64,000 nucleotides of DNA from Carboxylicivirga marina. GTDB taxonomy: Bacteria > Bacteroidota > Bacteroidia > Bacteroidales > Marinilabiliaceae. Under the pieces are notes generated by a model. That model saw only the letters and a list, made by a program, of their open reading frames with translations. It was not told where the DNA came from and searched no databases. Shown piece after piece: positions 45,615-54,966 of the stretch (its first letter is position 1; each line of letters begins with the position of its first letter). The stretch lies in the NCBI RefSeq assembly GCF_016612505.1, contig NZ_JAENRR010000017.1, positions 1-64,000 on the forward strand, written 5' to 3'. The translations under genes were made by a program, and so were the position numbers.

Positions 45615-48600
45615 TTAGAACCGTGCGTTCAATCCAAAAGTTAATATAAATGGTGTTGGTGCACCAGCATTATCATACCCAGGCATCAATCCTTTATTTC
45701 GTCCCATGCTTACCTCTGGGTCGTAACCTGAGTAGCCGGTAATTGTCCAGATATTTTCAGCTGTTGTTCTTAAAGACAGTTGCTTAAAGCCCCAATCCTT
45801 AATCATTTTTTGAGGAAACTTATACAATAGAGAAATACTCCTTAGTTTTACGTAATCAGCATCTTCTAGATAGTCTGAATGAAAAAGTTTATCATCGTAC
45901 TCAACAGATGGCAAAGATCCATCAATATTGCCCTCATCTTCACCACCAAAAACATAAGGTTGTCTCCAACGGTCCAAAACGGTAGCCATACGATTTTTCT
46001 TACCCTTACTACCATACATATATTCTAATTTCATGCGGGTAGCATTATAAACCTGATTACCATGGCGGAATGTTACCAATGCTTTTAACTGAAACCCTTT
46101 ATATGTTAAAACATTGGACAAACTACCAAATCCATCAGGATGGCCCTGTCCGATTATTTCCCGATCGACATTATCAATCATTCCGTCACCGTTTAAATCT
46201 TTAAAACGACGGTATCCCGGCATGTTACCTTGTGCTGTATAGCGAACTTCCACCGGAGCTATAGCCGCTTCTTCAAAGGTTCTGATAATCCCATCAGTTG
46301 GGTAACCATGGAATGCTCCTACAGGCATACCTTCCTGCAAAATATAACCATCCATTAATATATAATCAGAATCGGCCAGTTTTAATATCTCATTTTCGTT
46401 ATAAGCATAATTGGCTGTGGCTCTCCATATGAATCCAGCATTTTTAAATATGTCTCCGGTCACGCTAACTTCAACACCTCGGTTGCGCATCGACCCAACA
46501 TTTGTCCAGTCATTCATAAAACCTGCCGAAGGTGATACATTAGTATTAAGTAACATATCATAGGTCTCCTTATCATACACATCGGCTGTTATAATTAACC
46601 GTTGTTTAAATGCAGCAAAGTCAATACCAGCATCAATCATACGACTGGTTTCCCAAACTAATTCATCATCACGTACATTGGTAATCCATGAACCGGCTCC
46701 ATTCGTCATCTCGCCATCAAACACATAATTTGCTACTGTATAATTATCACGCGATAGGTATGAAGGTATACCCTGATTACCGGTAACACCAATACTTGAT
46801 CTAAGCTTTAGGTTATCAACCCAAGTGGCTCCAGACATAAACCCTTCTTCACTTAAACGCCAAGATAAGGCACCTGATGGGAAGTAGGCATATTTATTAC
46901 CAGCACCAAATTTACTCGATCCATCGGCCCTGAATGAAGCTGTTGCCAAATAGCGGCTTTTATAGTTATAGTTAAAGCGTCCTAAAAACGATTGCAATTT
47001 GGGCTTTTCATACCAGCTCTCAGGCACTAAAGGAGCAGTACCAACGGCCATGTTGTAGGGTGCTAAATCATTATTGCCATAATTAGTATTTCGAGCGGTC
47101 CAAAACCAATCAACATTTTCGGTATATGAAACACCACCCATTATATTGATATTATGATCCTTATTAATGGTTGTTAAGTAAGTTAATGTTGATTCTCCTA
47201 ATAATGAACTTTTGTTATTAGTTGAATTAAAACCATCTCCATTATTCTTATTTCCTCTACCAGTATTACTAGGATAGTACTGTGAACGCTCAGCAAAACT
47301 TAAGCGATATCCACCTCGTAACATCAGAGTTAAGCTTGGGTGCAGTTTAAACAAAAACTGTGTGTTAACACGCATATCCGTATTTCGCTTCTTGTTGGTT
47401 ACCCCATGAATCATTGTTAAAGGATTCGTGTAACCACCATTACTCTCATCATCATTTTCCAACTCATCTTGTGTTGCTTCCTCGTCTGGTTCTTTTGTTG
47501 GGGGAGCCTGTAAGGCATTAATTACTGAACCACCAGATTTTGGCGTACTTCCTGTCCCCTGTGCAGAAGAGCTGTTGCCAGATGTAGCTAGATTAACATC
47601 CATAAACATATCCATCCATCGACCAGCTTTATGGTTCACCTTTAATGCTCCACTAAAACTCTGAAGACTTGTATTTTGAATAACCCCTGACTCATCTTTA
47701 TAATTGATATTAGTCCTAAAAGTTGTTTGCTCAGACCCGCCATCAATGGAAATATCATAGCGCTGGGATAAGGCATAACGATTGTCATATATAACATCCT
47801 GCCAATCTGTATTTGTACTATCTGGGCTTTGCCATGCTTTCCAATCGTCCCATTCTTCACCAGCATCCTTTTCATACATATACTTCGAATAATCTGGTGT
47901 CTCAAGCATATCGACTTTCTTCATCGGCTTTTTAAAACCAAATGAGGCGTTTACGGTCACATTGGTTTTACCTGCTTCACCACGCTTGGTCGTTATTAAA
48001 ATAACACCATTGGCACCCCTTGCTCCATAAATGGCTGCAGCTGATGCATCTTTTAATACCTCTATCGACTCAATGTCATCAGGATTAATATTTACAAGAG
48101 GATTAAGAGGATCATCGCCTAAGGCTGTAGCCTCCTTATCGTAAGAATATTCTATCGGAAAACCGTCAATAACAAATAACGGTTGAGTGTTGGAGTTTAT
48201 CGATCCAACACCTCGAATAAAAATATTAGTTGCTGCTCCAAGTGTTCCGTCACCCGAACTCACATTCAAACCAGCAACACGTCCTTCTAATGCCTGATCC
48301 AAACTGATGTTTTCTGTCATTTGAATTTGCTCCAAACCAACAGAAGAAACAGCACCTGTTAAATCGCTCTTCTTCATCACTCCATAACCAATGGCTACTA
48401 CTTCATCCAGCTCGTTAACATCAGGCACTAATTTAACATCAATCGTACTTTGCTCACCAACAACAATAGTTTGATTAGCAAATCCAATAAATGAAAACTG
48501 TACCTGGTCTGAACTTGAGATATCAGCCAAAGAATAATTTCCTTCCATATCGGTAATTGTACCTCTATACGCTGGAAGCACAATTACATTGACCCCAGGT

Positions 48601-48710
48601 ATGGGCTCGTTTGTTTCCGAATCTACCACCTTACCAGTAATGGTTCGTTCCTGAGCAAGAACAAATACCGGTATTAACAGGCATAGTAAATTTGTTAAGA
48701 GTTTTTTCAT
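45615..48710 (-). CDS. SusC-like TonB-dependent outer-membrane transporter 2
   Basis: A 1031-residue SusC family transporter. It has a signal peptide (cut after VLA, about residue 19), a carboxypeptidase-regulatory-like domain (ITGKVVDSETNEPIPGVNV), a plug with LFVIDGFPI and LKDASAAAIYGARGANGV, and a full barrel that ends in FGLNARF with the typical terminal Phe. It heads the susC-susD-surface protein operon and is divergent from the T9SS-tagged sulfatase. Expected to import oligosaccharides by TonB-driven transport. Confidence 0.96.
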   Translation of the reverse strand: MKKLLTNLLCLLIPVFVLAQERTITGKVVDSETNEPIPGVNVIVLPAYRGTITDMEGNYSLADISSSDQVQFSFIGFANQTIVVGEQSTIDVKLVPDVNELDEVVAIGYGVMKKSDLTGAVSSVGLEQIQMTENISLDQALEGRVAGLNVSSGDGTLGAATNIFIRGVGSINSNTQPLFVIDGFPIEYSYDKEATALGDDPLNPLVNINPDDIESIEVLKDASAAAIYGARGANGVILITTKRGEAGKTNVTVNASFGFKKPMKKVDMLETPDYSKYMYEKDAGEEWDDWKAWQSPDSTNTDWQDVIYDNRYALSQRYDISIDGGSEQTTFRTNINYKDESGVIQNTSLQSFSGALKVNHKAGRWMDMFMDVNLATSGNSSSAQGTGSTPKSGGSVINALQAPPTKEPDEEATQDELENDDESNGGYTNPLTMIHGVTNKKRNTDMRVNTQFLFKLHPSLTLMLRGGYRLSFAERSQYYPSNTGRGNKNNGDGFNSTNNKSSLLGESTLTYLTTINKDHNINIMGGVSYTENVDWFWTARNTNYGNNDLAPYNMAVGTAPLVPESWYEKPKLQSFLGRFNYNYKSRYLATASFRADGSSKFGAGNKYAYFPSGALSWRLSEEGFMSGATWVDNLKLRSSIGVTGNQGIPSYLSRDNYTVANYVFDGEMTNGAGSWITNVRDDELVWETSRMIDAGIDFAAFKQRLIITADVYDKETYDMLLNTNVSPSAGFMNDWTNVGSMRNRGVEVSVTGDIFKNAGFIWRATANYAYNENEILKLADSDYILMDGYILQEGMPVGAFHGYPTDGIIRTFEEAAIAPVEVRYTAQGNMPGYRRFKDLNGDGMIDNVDREIIGQGHPDGFGSLSNVLTYKGFQLKALVTFRHGNQVYNATRMKLEYMYGSKGKKNRMATVLDRWRQPYVFGGEDEGNIDGSLPSVEYDDKLFHSDYLEDADYVKLRSISLLYKFPQKMIKDWGFKQLSLRTTAENIWTITGYSGYDPEVSMGRNKGLMPGYDNAGAPTPFILTFGLNARF

Positions 48711-49250
48711 AGAATTTTTTGTTTAAGCTTCGCCGTTTATTTTTCTTAAATGTATTTTGTCTTTGTTTGCATTTGTTAATAATTAACCCAAATCAGTTTT
48801 ATCCCACTGATACTAAGTACCAATTCTTGTTGAGACCCTGATAACTAATATCTCTACACCACTATGTGCTTAATACTTTAGTAACAACTCAACGATGAAC
48901 CAATTTGGAATTACCAACGATAACAAATCTAATTTTTCACATTTAATCACTGAAAAATATTGCGCTCTCTTAAGTTTCAATCAATATAGCGAGATGGGAA
49001 TTCTTCATTTTGTCCAAATCTCACGCTCTCTTGTAATTTCTGTGCAAAATGTAAAATAGTGTAAACAATTACTAAAAAGCAAAAATGACCAAGATTCTTA
49101 CCAATTGACTAAAAATAAATTATCAACTGTCTTAACTTTTAAAAGTACCTTTTGAATATGTATTGAGCTTTAAGTTTAATAAAATGGACTTTATTCTACC
49201 TTTAATATGACATCTTGCCATCGTAAATTAATCACAAATGATTTCAGCAT
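48711..49250. other. Divergent control region between susC-like gene 2 and sulfatase
   Basis: A 540 bp AT-rich region without a gene. It must hold promoters for the susC operon and for the sulfatase, and presumably sites for the propeller-AraC regulator. Weak -7-like matches only. Confidence 0.5.
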
Positions 49251-51293
49251 ATGCAGTTTGTAAAATCAATTAAAAAAAGCCTGACTTTCGTTGGTTTGTT
49301 TTTTTTCATCCAAGTCAGTTTTGCACAAAAACGACCTAATATATTATTTATCATGTCAGATGATCACTCAGCCGCGACCATAGGGGCCTATCCTAGTCAT
49401 CTGCAAAGTTTTTTAAAACAGCATAATATCACCCCAAACATTGATAAATTGGCATCTGAGGGTGCTCTCTTAAGCAATTGCTACGCTAACAATTCATTAT
49501 GCGCCCCTTCGCGTGCATCAATTATAACCGGAAGATACAGTCATACTTCTGGTGTATTCACATTAAGAGAAGAGTTAAATGGTAATGAGACACCTACCAT
49601 AGCACAAGTTCTACAAGCTGATAATTATGAAACTGCGGTAGTTGGTAAGTGGCACATAGAAGGTGACTGTTTGCAAGGATATAATTACTACGCTGTCACG
49701 CATGGCCAAGGATCCTATTTTCAGCCATCAGTTGTATTAAAAAACGGTTCAAAACTAAAGGGTGGAAATGCCTATGTTTCTGACTTCTATACCGACCTGG
49801 CCATTGAGTGGTTAAACCAGGTCAATAAAGACAAACCCTTCTTTTTAATGGTTCATCATAAAGCAGCACATGGTCCTTGGCAATACAAAACGGATGACGC
49901 TGCCATTGCTAATCTATTTGATGGTATTAGCATACCTGAACCGCTTACACTGCACGATGATTATAGTAACAGACATGAAAACGGTATAAGAAACAAGCAA
50001 CATCAGTTATTTAGAACAGGAACTGAAAAAGATGATTTAAGTAAACGAATGGCGGATGCAGATTGGGCCACAGGCACTATTACTCTAACAGGCTTAACTG
50101 ACGCTGAGCAACGTGAAGCTATTTACCAGAAATATTTAAAAGACTATCTACGCTGCGTTAAATCCATTGACATAAGTGTTGGACGTCTTTACCAGCAACT
50201 CGAAGCAATGGGTGAACTGGACAATACCATCATCATCTATACTTCTGATCAAGGAATGTTTATGGGCGAACACAATTTTTACGATAAACGTTTGAGTTTG
50301 GATGAAGCACTGCGTATGCCCTTTATTATTCGTTACCCACAAGAAATTAGCCCAGGCACAACTAGTGATGACATTGTTAACAATATCGATTTTGCAAAAA
50401 CCTTTTGCGATTATGCAGGCACCACCGCTCCGGAAGAGATGCAGGGCATCAGCTTTAGACCTCTATTAAGGGGTGAACACCATAGCAATAAGAGAACAGC
50501 AACCTTCTTTCAGTTTTACTCCAGTAGCTGTCCTTCTCATTATGGTATCAGAACTAAAACACATAAACTTATCCGTTACTGTGATTCAAAAAATGGACTC
50601 ATCTCAGGTGTGGATTTATTTGATTTAGAAAATGACCCAAGTGAATTAGTGAGTATTTACGACCTTCCTGAGCATGCTGACGAAAAAAACATGATGCAAG
50701 AGTTACTCGAGAATGAAATAGTTAATGTAAAGGTGCCAGAAGGCTATTTACCCACACGAAGAGAGTGGAAATTACATCCTGTTAACTTTGTAATTAAAGA
50801 TGAAAATGGAGTGCTTTTAAATGATGTTACTATCCAAATAGAAGATGAGCGAACCTATACCGATAAGATCACTGTCAGTTCCAATAATGAAAATACCTAC
50901 ACAACACATTTGCATCCCTATCATACGATTAATATCACAATAACTAAGAATGGTTACAACACTCTAATTGGTTCAATTAACATACCTGAAACAAAAAATA
51001 GTGAAACCCACACATTTGAGTATATGTTAACAAATACTGCAACGTCCATTAATACCAGTAAGGCAGGTGAAGTAAAAATTTATCCCAACCCAACATCAGA
51101 TCACTTTACTCTTTATTGTCCCGATAATCAAGCATTAATAACGATTACAAACGCTGAAGGTAAACTATTCTTAAGAAAGATAATAGAAGAGCAATACTCG
51201 ACAATTAGCTGTTCACAATGGGCAGCTGGAACTTATTGGGTAAGCATCAATACAAAAAACAAAAAAACAACACAGCAAGTAATCATTAAATAA
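49251..51293 (+). CDS. Family S1 sulfatase with accessory beta domain and T9SS sorting domain
   Basis: A 680-residue sulfatase. Signal peptide (cut after SFA, about residue 25); RPNILFIMSDDH with the metal-binding pair; CAPSR with Cys84; GKWHIEGD, HHKAAHGPW and YTSDQGMFMGEHNF are S1 signatures. YLKDYLRCVKSID places it with the sulfatases at 29241-30878 and 62653-64000. Residues from about 510 form an accessory carboxypeptidase-regulatory-like beta domain, and the last 80 (VKIYPNPTSDHFTLYC to IIK) form a T9SS sorting domain. It is the only sulfatase of the window that should be exported beyond the outer membrane, so it would desulfate the polymer outside the cell. Transcribed alone, divergent from susC 2. 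Confidence 0.94.
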   Translation: MQFVKSIKKSLTFVGLFFFIQVSFAQKRPNILFIMSDDHSAATIGAYPSHLQSFLKQHNITPNIDKLASEGALLSNCYANNSLCAPSRASIITGRYSHTSGVFTLREELNGNETPTIAQVLQADNYETAVVGKWHIEGDCLQGYNYYAVTHGQGSYFQPSVVLKNGSKLKGGNAYVSDFYTDLAIEWLNQVNKDKPFFLMVHHKAAHGPWQYKTDDAAIANLFDGISIPEPLTLHDDYSNRHENGIRNKQHQLFRTGTEKDDLSKRMADADWATGTITLTGLTDAEQREAIYQKYLKDYLRCVKSIDISVGRLYQQLEAMGELDNTIIIYTSDQGMFMGEHNFYDKRLSLDEALRMPFIIRYPQEISPGTTSDDIVNNIDFAKTFCDYAGTTAPEEMQGISFRPLLRGEHHSNKRTATFFQFYSSSCPSHYGIRTKTHKLIRYCDSKNGLISGVDLFDLENDPSELVSIYDLPEHADEKNMMQELLENEIVNVKVPEGYLPTRREWKLHPVNFVIKDENGVLLNDVTIQIEDERTYTDKITVSSNNENTYTTHLHPYHTINITITKNGYNTLIGSINIPETKNSETHTFEYMLTNTATSINTSKAGEVKIYPNPTSDHFTLYCPDNQALITITNAEGKLFLRKIIEEQYSTISCSQWAAGTYWVSINTKNKKTTQQVIIK

Positions 51294-51882
51294 ATTAAAT
51301 GTTGTCCTAATTATTTCTCACTCAAGCCGTGATGGCTCTTACTTTTTTAGTTCACTATTTTGTTAGTTTTATTTGAAGTTCATGATTTACGTTGCACTTC
51401 AATTCTACAGTCAAAAAAGTAAGCAAAAAGTCCGCCGGCTACACCCATTTAGTTCACTTAAGCTTGATCTATTATGGTGTTCATGATTTCCGCTTCGCTC
51501 CAATTCACTCAAAAAACTAGGATTCATGACTGAAATTGTTTTAAACTCACACTTTTCGTTCCTCAAACTGCTTAAACAGAAAAACAATTCTTAACCGTCA
51601 TGTCAACCCTGTTTTTTGGCTCACTGGCTGAGGCCGGTTCGTAACAAGACGTTTCGAGCAATTAATAAAAGCATTTAGGACGCTATTGAAATAAATTCAT
51701 TTTTTTTTTTCAAAAAAGCAAAACAGTAATACATATACAATCATAATTATCGCTTTGCCTGCTATTTTTAGTATCCAACAAATATTTTAGATTACTATAG
51801 AAGTAAGATCATAACTAAATTACCCACTATTGCTTTTAGTTATTGAACTCTAGAAAAAATACATTTTATTTTACCAATGAGT
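51294..51882. other. Convergent spacer with decayed sequence
   Basis: A 589 bp gap between convergent genes. Short traces such as AAAAAAGTAAGCAAAAAGTC look like decayed repeat or coding sequence, with a long T run near 51700. No gene or clear terminator is supported. Confidence 0.45.
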
Positions 51883-54684
51883 CTATCCCTCGCTCAATAC
51901 TTGTTTTTGATATTCTGATGGCGTTAGGCCCGTATGTTTTTTAAATATTCTATAGAAAGATGATTTGGAGTTAAATCCTGAATCAAACCCAATTGACAAT
52001 AGCGTGTAATGAGCCATATCTTTATTATTCAGCATTGCTTTTACATGTTCAACTCTGTAATTATTAACGTAATCGTAAAAATTCTGATTTAATAAATCAT
52101 TAAACACCGAAGACAAGGTATTAGCAGAACAATTTAATTGACTGGCTAAATCCTTTAATGATAATTCTGGATTAAGGTATACCTCTTCCTTTTCCATTAA
52201 TTTTCGAAGCTCATCAATGCGTTGTTTATCTGCTATGCTGAGTTTATCTTCGTCTACTTTTTTTCTGCGCTTACTAATAATTACTCTGCCCGAAAGAATG
52301 TAAGCTATAACCAAGAACACAAGCACCAACAAAGGTAAGAGCAACTTCAATAAACGACTTGACAACGACGATCTCACACTTAAATCCACAATGATAGTTT
52401 CATCACTCCATATTCCATCATTATTAGATGCTCTAATTTCTAATTCGTAATCTCCTGTTTTTAGCTCTGGCAATGATAACCATGGTGTATCGGTGGAAAC
52501 CTGCTGCCAATCCTCTTCACCAATGCGCCAAGCAATTTTATTCTGGTGCGAAGATGTATAAGACATTGGTCTCACATACATTTCTAATTTTTTATATTTC
52601 CCCGTTAATTCTAATTCATAATCAAAAGTATTTAAACGCTTTAAATCCGTAACCTTCTCGACCCCATTTACACGAAACTTTTTAAGTACCGTATGAGGTG
52701 GCACCTGATTTAATATCATCATAGATGGATTAAAATAAACCCACCCATGCGTATTAGCAAAAAAGATAATTCCATTCTCAGACTTTAAGCCTGCATTCTG
52801 AATAAACTGACCACTCAAAAGGCCGTTTTCATGAGTATAATGATCAAACTTAAACTCAGGTATCTCAATGCGAGTTAGCCCTTTAACATGGCTAATCCAT
52901 GTTACATTTTCACTTTCAAAAACAATGGCACACACCTCATCTTCCATCAATCCATTTGATGATGAAATTTTTACGAAATCATTCTTTACTTTATCAAAAA
53001 AGGCCACGCCACTATCTGTGGATCCTAACCAGATGGTACCACCAGATGTTTCGTTAATACTGGTGATACGTGTAAATGCAGCAATATTGGCGTTTGTATT
53101 TCCCAACTCAAACTTTTGCCACTGAAAGGTGGAAGGGTTATAGCGAAAAATACCATATCCCCGTGCGTTGACCCACAGCATTCCTTCCTTATCGTAGTGC
53201 AAGGCAGTAAATGTGCTATTCTGCAAACGCTTGCCATCGTTTGCTTCTACTTTTTCAACTTCTTCTATTCGATAAGGAAATTTCTTGTACAATATTCGAT
53301 AAATACCTTCATTTGCCGATAGCCACAGCTCGTTATTCTTACCATTACTAACACCATTGATATGAATATCGTGGCCAAGTCTTAACTCAACACGATGGGC
53401 TTTGTTATTTTTTAAATCAATCCACATTAGACCTTCCGAAGCAGAAACTGCCCACAAAGAACGATCACTGGCCCGCTTAAGTATAGAGATATCTTTGGGA
53501 ATACTTATTGGAATAGTTACCGGTTTTTTAAGTCCATTCTGTACATCCGAAGCTACACGAGCCTTCATAAGAATTGCACCTTGCTCATTTTGTTCAAGCC
53601 AGTAAAAAAAGTTATTCAGCACCAAGCCCAACTGAGCACCTTTCGAAAACAATGCATAGTCTACTCCACCTCCAATAGGCAGGTGGTAAAAGAACTGTTT
53701 TGTCCAATCAAGTTTATACAAACCATTCAACGTCCCAATAAACAAAACTCCCGAACGATTCATGTGTAACGAAAAGATATTATTACTCCCTAAACTGCCT
53801 TTCTGTTCCGGCCTACTTTTAATATGTTCTAATTTGCCTGTTTTCTGATCGTAGTAGGCTAGTTCTTTAAATGCATCGTTTAACCACAAGCGATTGTTTC
53901 GCCCAAAGGCAAAATCGATAATTTCATTCTGAACCGATGTTACTTTTTTAAAATTATCGGTATCAGGTAAATATTGATACACATTATTACCTACACTTGC
54001 CCAAATAACTCCTGCCTGATCTTTTTGAATGCAGCCTGATCGAAACTGGCGAACAGCTTTTTGCAATACAAAATCATACTCACGAATAATACTATCATTC
54101 TGATTAATAACCGAAATCTTCTTATCATCATGCAAAACCCATGTTTGCTGTTTTTCGTGATTAAACCAGAGACTAAAAACTTTAGAATAATCTCCTATTG
54201 GCACAACTTCTTGATTCTTAGTGATCTTCATCAAGCCTTTGGTCAATCCAATCCACAATTGCGATTGACTATCCCGAACTAAAGAAATTGCTCGTCCATA
54301 TTGATATTTAGTTTCACCTGCCTTGGGGTAAATACGTGTAACATCCCCTGACTGCATCTGATAATTCATCACATCTCCATTGTGCAACGAAAACCATAAT
54401 TGCTCCCCCTCTACCAAAAGAGAAATAACCTGATGCTTGCGCCAATTAATTGAATCCCCATGCAATGGGAAGATGCGCTCCATCTCATAACCATCATATC
54501 GATATAAACCTTCCCGTGTGCCCACCCACATGTAACCATCATCATCCTGTTCAATTGCCGTTACCTTCATTTCATAATCAACAGGAAATGAAATCTTCTC
54601 AAAGAACAATGCCCCTGCCTTAGTTATAGAAACGAGCATAAGGAAGAACAAACATGCTACTGTCTTTTTAATCATCAAGTGCAC
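51883..54684 (-). CDS. Membrane-bound propeller-AraC transcriptional regulator without kinase
   Basis: A 933-residue sensor-regulator. It has a signal or anchor segment (MIKKTVACLFFLMLVSITKAG; Met4 is the likely start), two-component propeller repeats (DDDGYMWVGTREGLYRYDGY onward to about residue 660), a Y_Y_Y domain, a transmembrane helix (about 779-797) and, after a short coiled linker, an AraC-type helix-turn-helix (about 835-930, LSLKDLASQLNCS, IGFDSGFNSKSSFYRIFKK, TGLTPSEYQ). The histidine kinase and receiver of the HTCS at 20562-24833 are absent, so signalling must pass straight through the membrane. It probably controls locus B, being divergent from the GH141-sulfatase genes. Confidence 0.92.
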   Translation of the reverse strand: MHLMIKKTVACLFFLMLVSITKAGALFFEKISFPVDYEMKVTAIEQDDDGYMWVGTREGLYRYDGYEMERIFPLHGDSINWRKHQVISLLVEGEQLWFSLHNGDVMNYQMQSGDVTRIYPKAGETKYQYGRAISLVRDSQSQLWIGLTKGLMKITKNQEVVPIGDYSKVFSLWFNHEKQQTWVLHDDKKISVINQNDSIIREYDFVLQKAVRQFRSGCIQKDQAGVIWASVGNNVYQYLPDTDNFKKVTSVQNEIIDFAFGRNNRLWLNDAFKELAYYDQKTGKLEHIKSRPEQKGSLGSNNIFSLHMNRSGVLFIGTLNGLYKLDWTKQFFYHLPIGGGVDYALFSKGAQLGLVLNNFFYWLEQNEQGAILMKARVASDVQNGLKKPVTIPISIPKDISILKRASDRSLWAVSASEGLMWIDLKNNKAHRVELRLGHDIHINGVSNGKNNELWLSANEGIYRILYKKFPYRIEEVEKVEANDGKRLQNSTFTALHYDKEGMLWVNARGYGIFRYNPSTFQWQKFELGNTNANIAAFTRITSINETSGGTIWLGSTDSGVAFFDKVKNDFVKISSSNGLMEDEVCAIVFESENVTWISHVKGLTRIEIPEFKFDHYTHENGLLSGQFIQNAGLKSENGIIFFANTHGWVYFNPSMMILNQVPPHTVLKKFRVNGVEKVTDLKRLNTFDYELELTGKYKKLEMYVRPMSYTSSHQNKIAWRIGEEDWQQVSTDTPWLSLPELKTGDYELEIRASNNDGIWSDETIIVDLSVRSSLSSRLLKLLLPLLVLVFLVIAYILSGRVIISKRRKKVDEDKLSIADKQRIDELRKLMEKEEVYLNPELSLKDLASQLNCSANTLSSVFNDLLNQNFYDYVNNYRVEHVKAMLNNKDMAHYTLLSIGFDSGFNSKSSFYRIFKKHTGLTPSEYQKQVLSEG

Positions 54685-54966
54685 AAAATTTGATTAATGA
54701 AATTTAGTTAAGCTCTAATATTGAACCGATAAAATTATTTCGATGAAAATAGTGATTTTAAACAGCACCACAAAGAAACATTTTGCACGAAAACTTGCAC
54801 ACATTGCTATTAAAATCATTTTCAATTCGTAAACTATGGTCTAATTAACTATTAAGACTAGTAAGTGCAGTAAATAAGACATACAATTACATATTTAACA
54901 CATGCTATACAACAAACATGACTTAATTGCATTGCTTTAACAACAGATTACCAAGTTATATACAGT

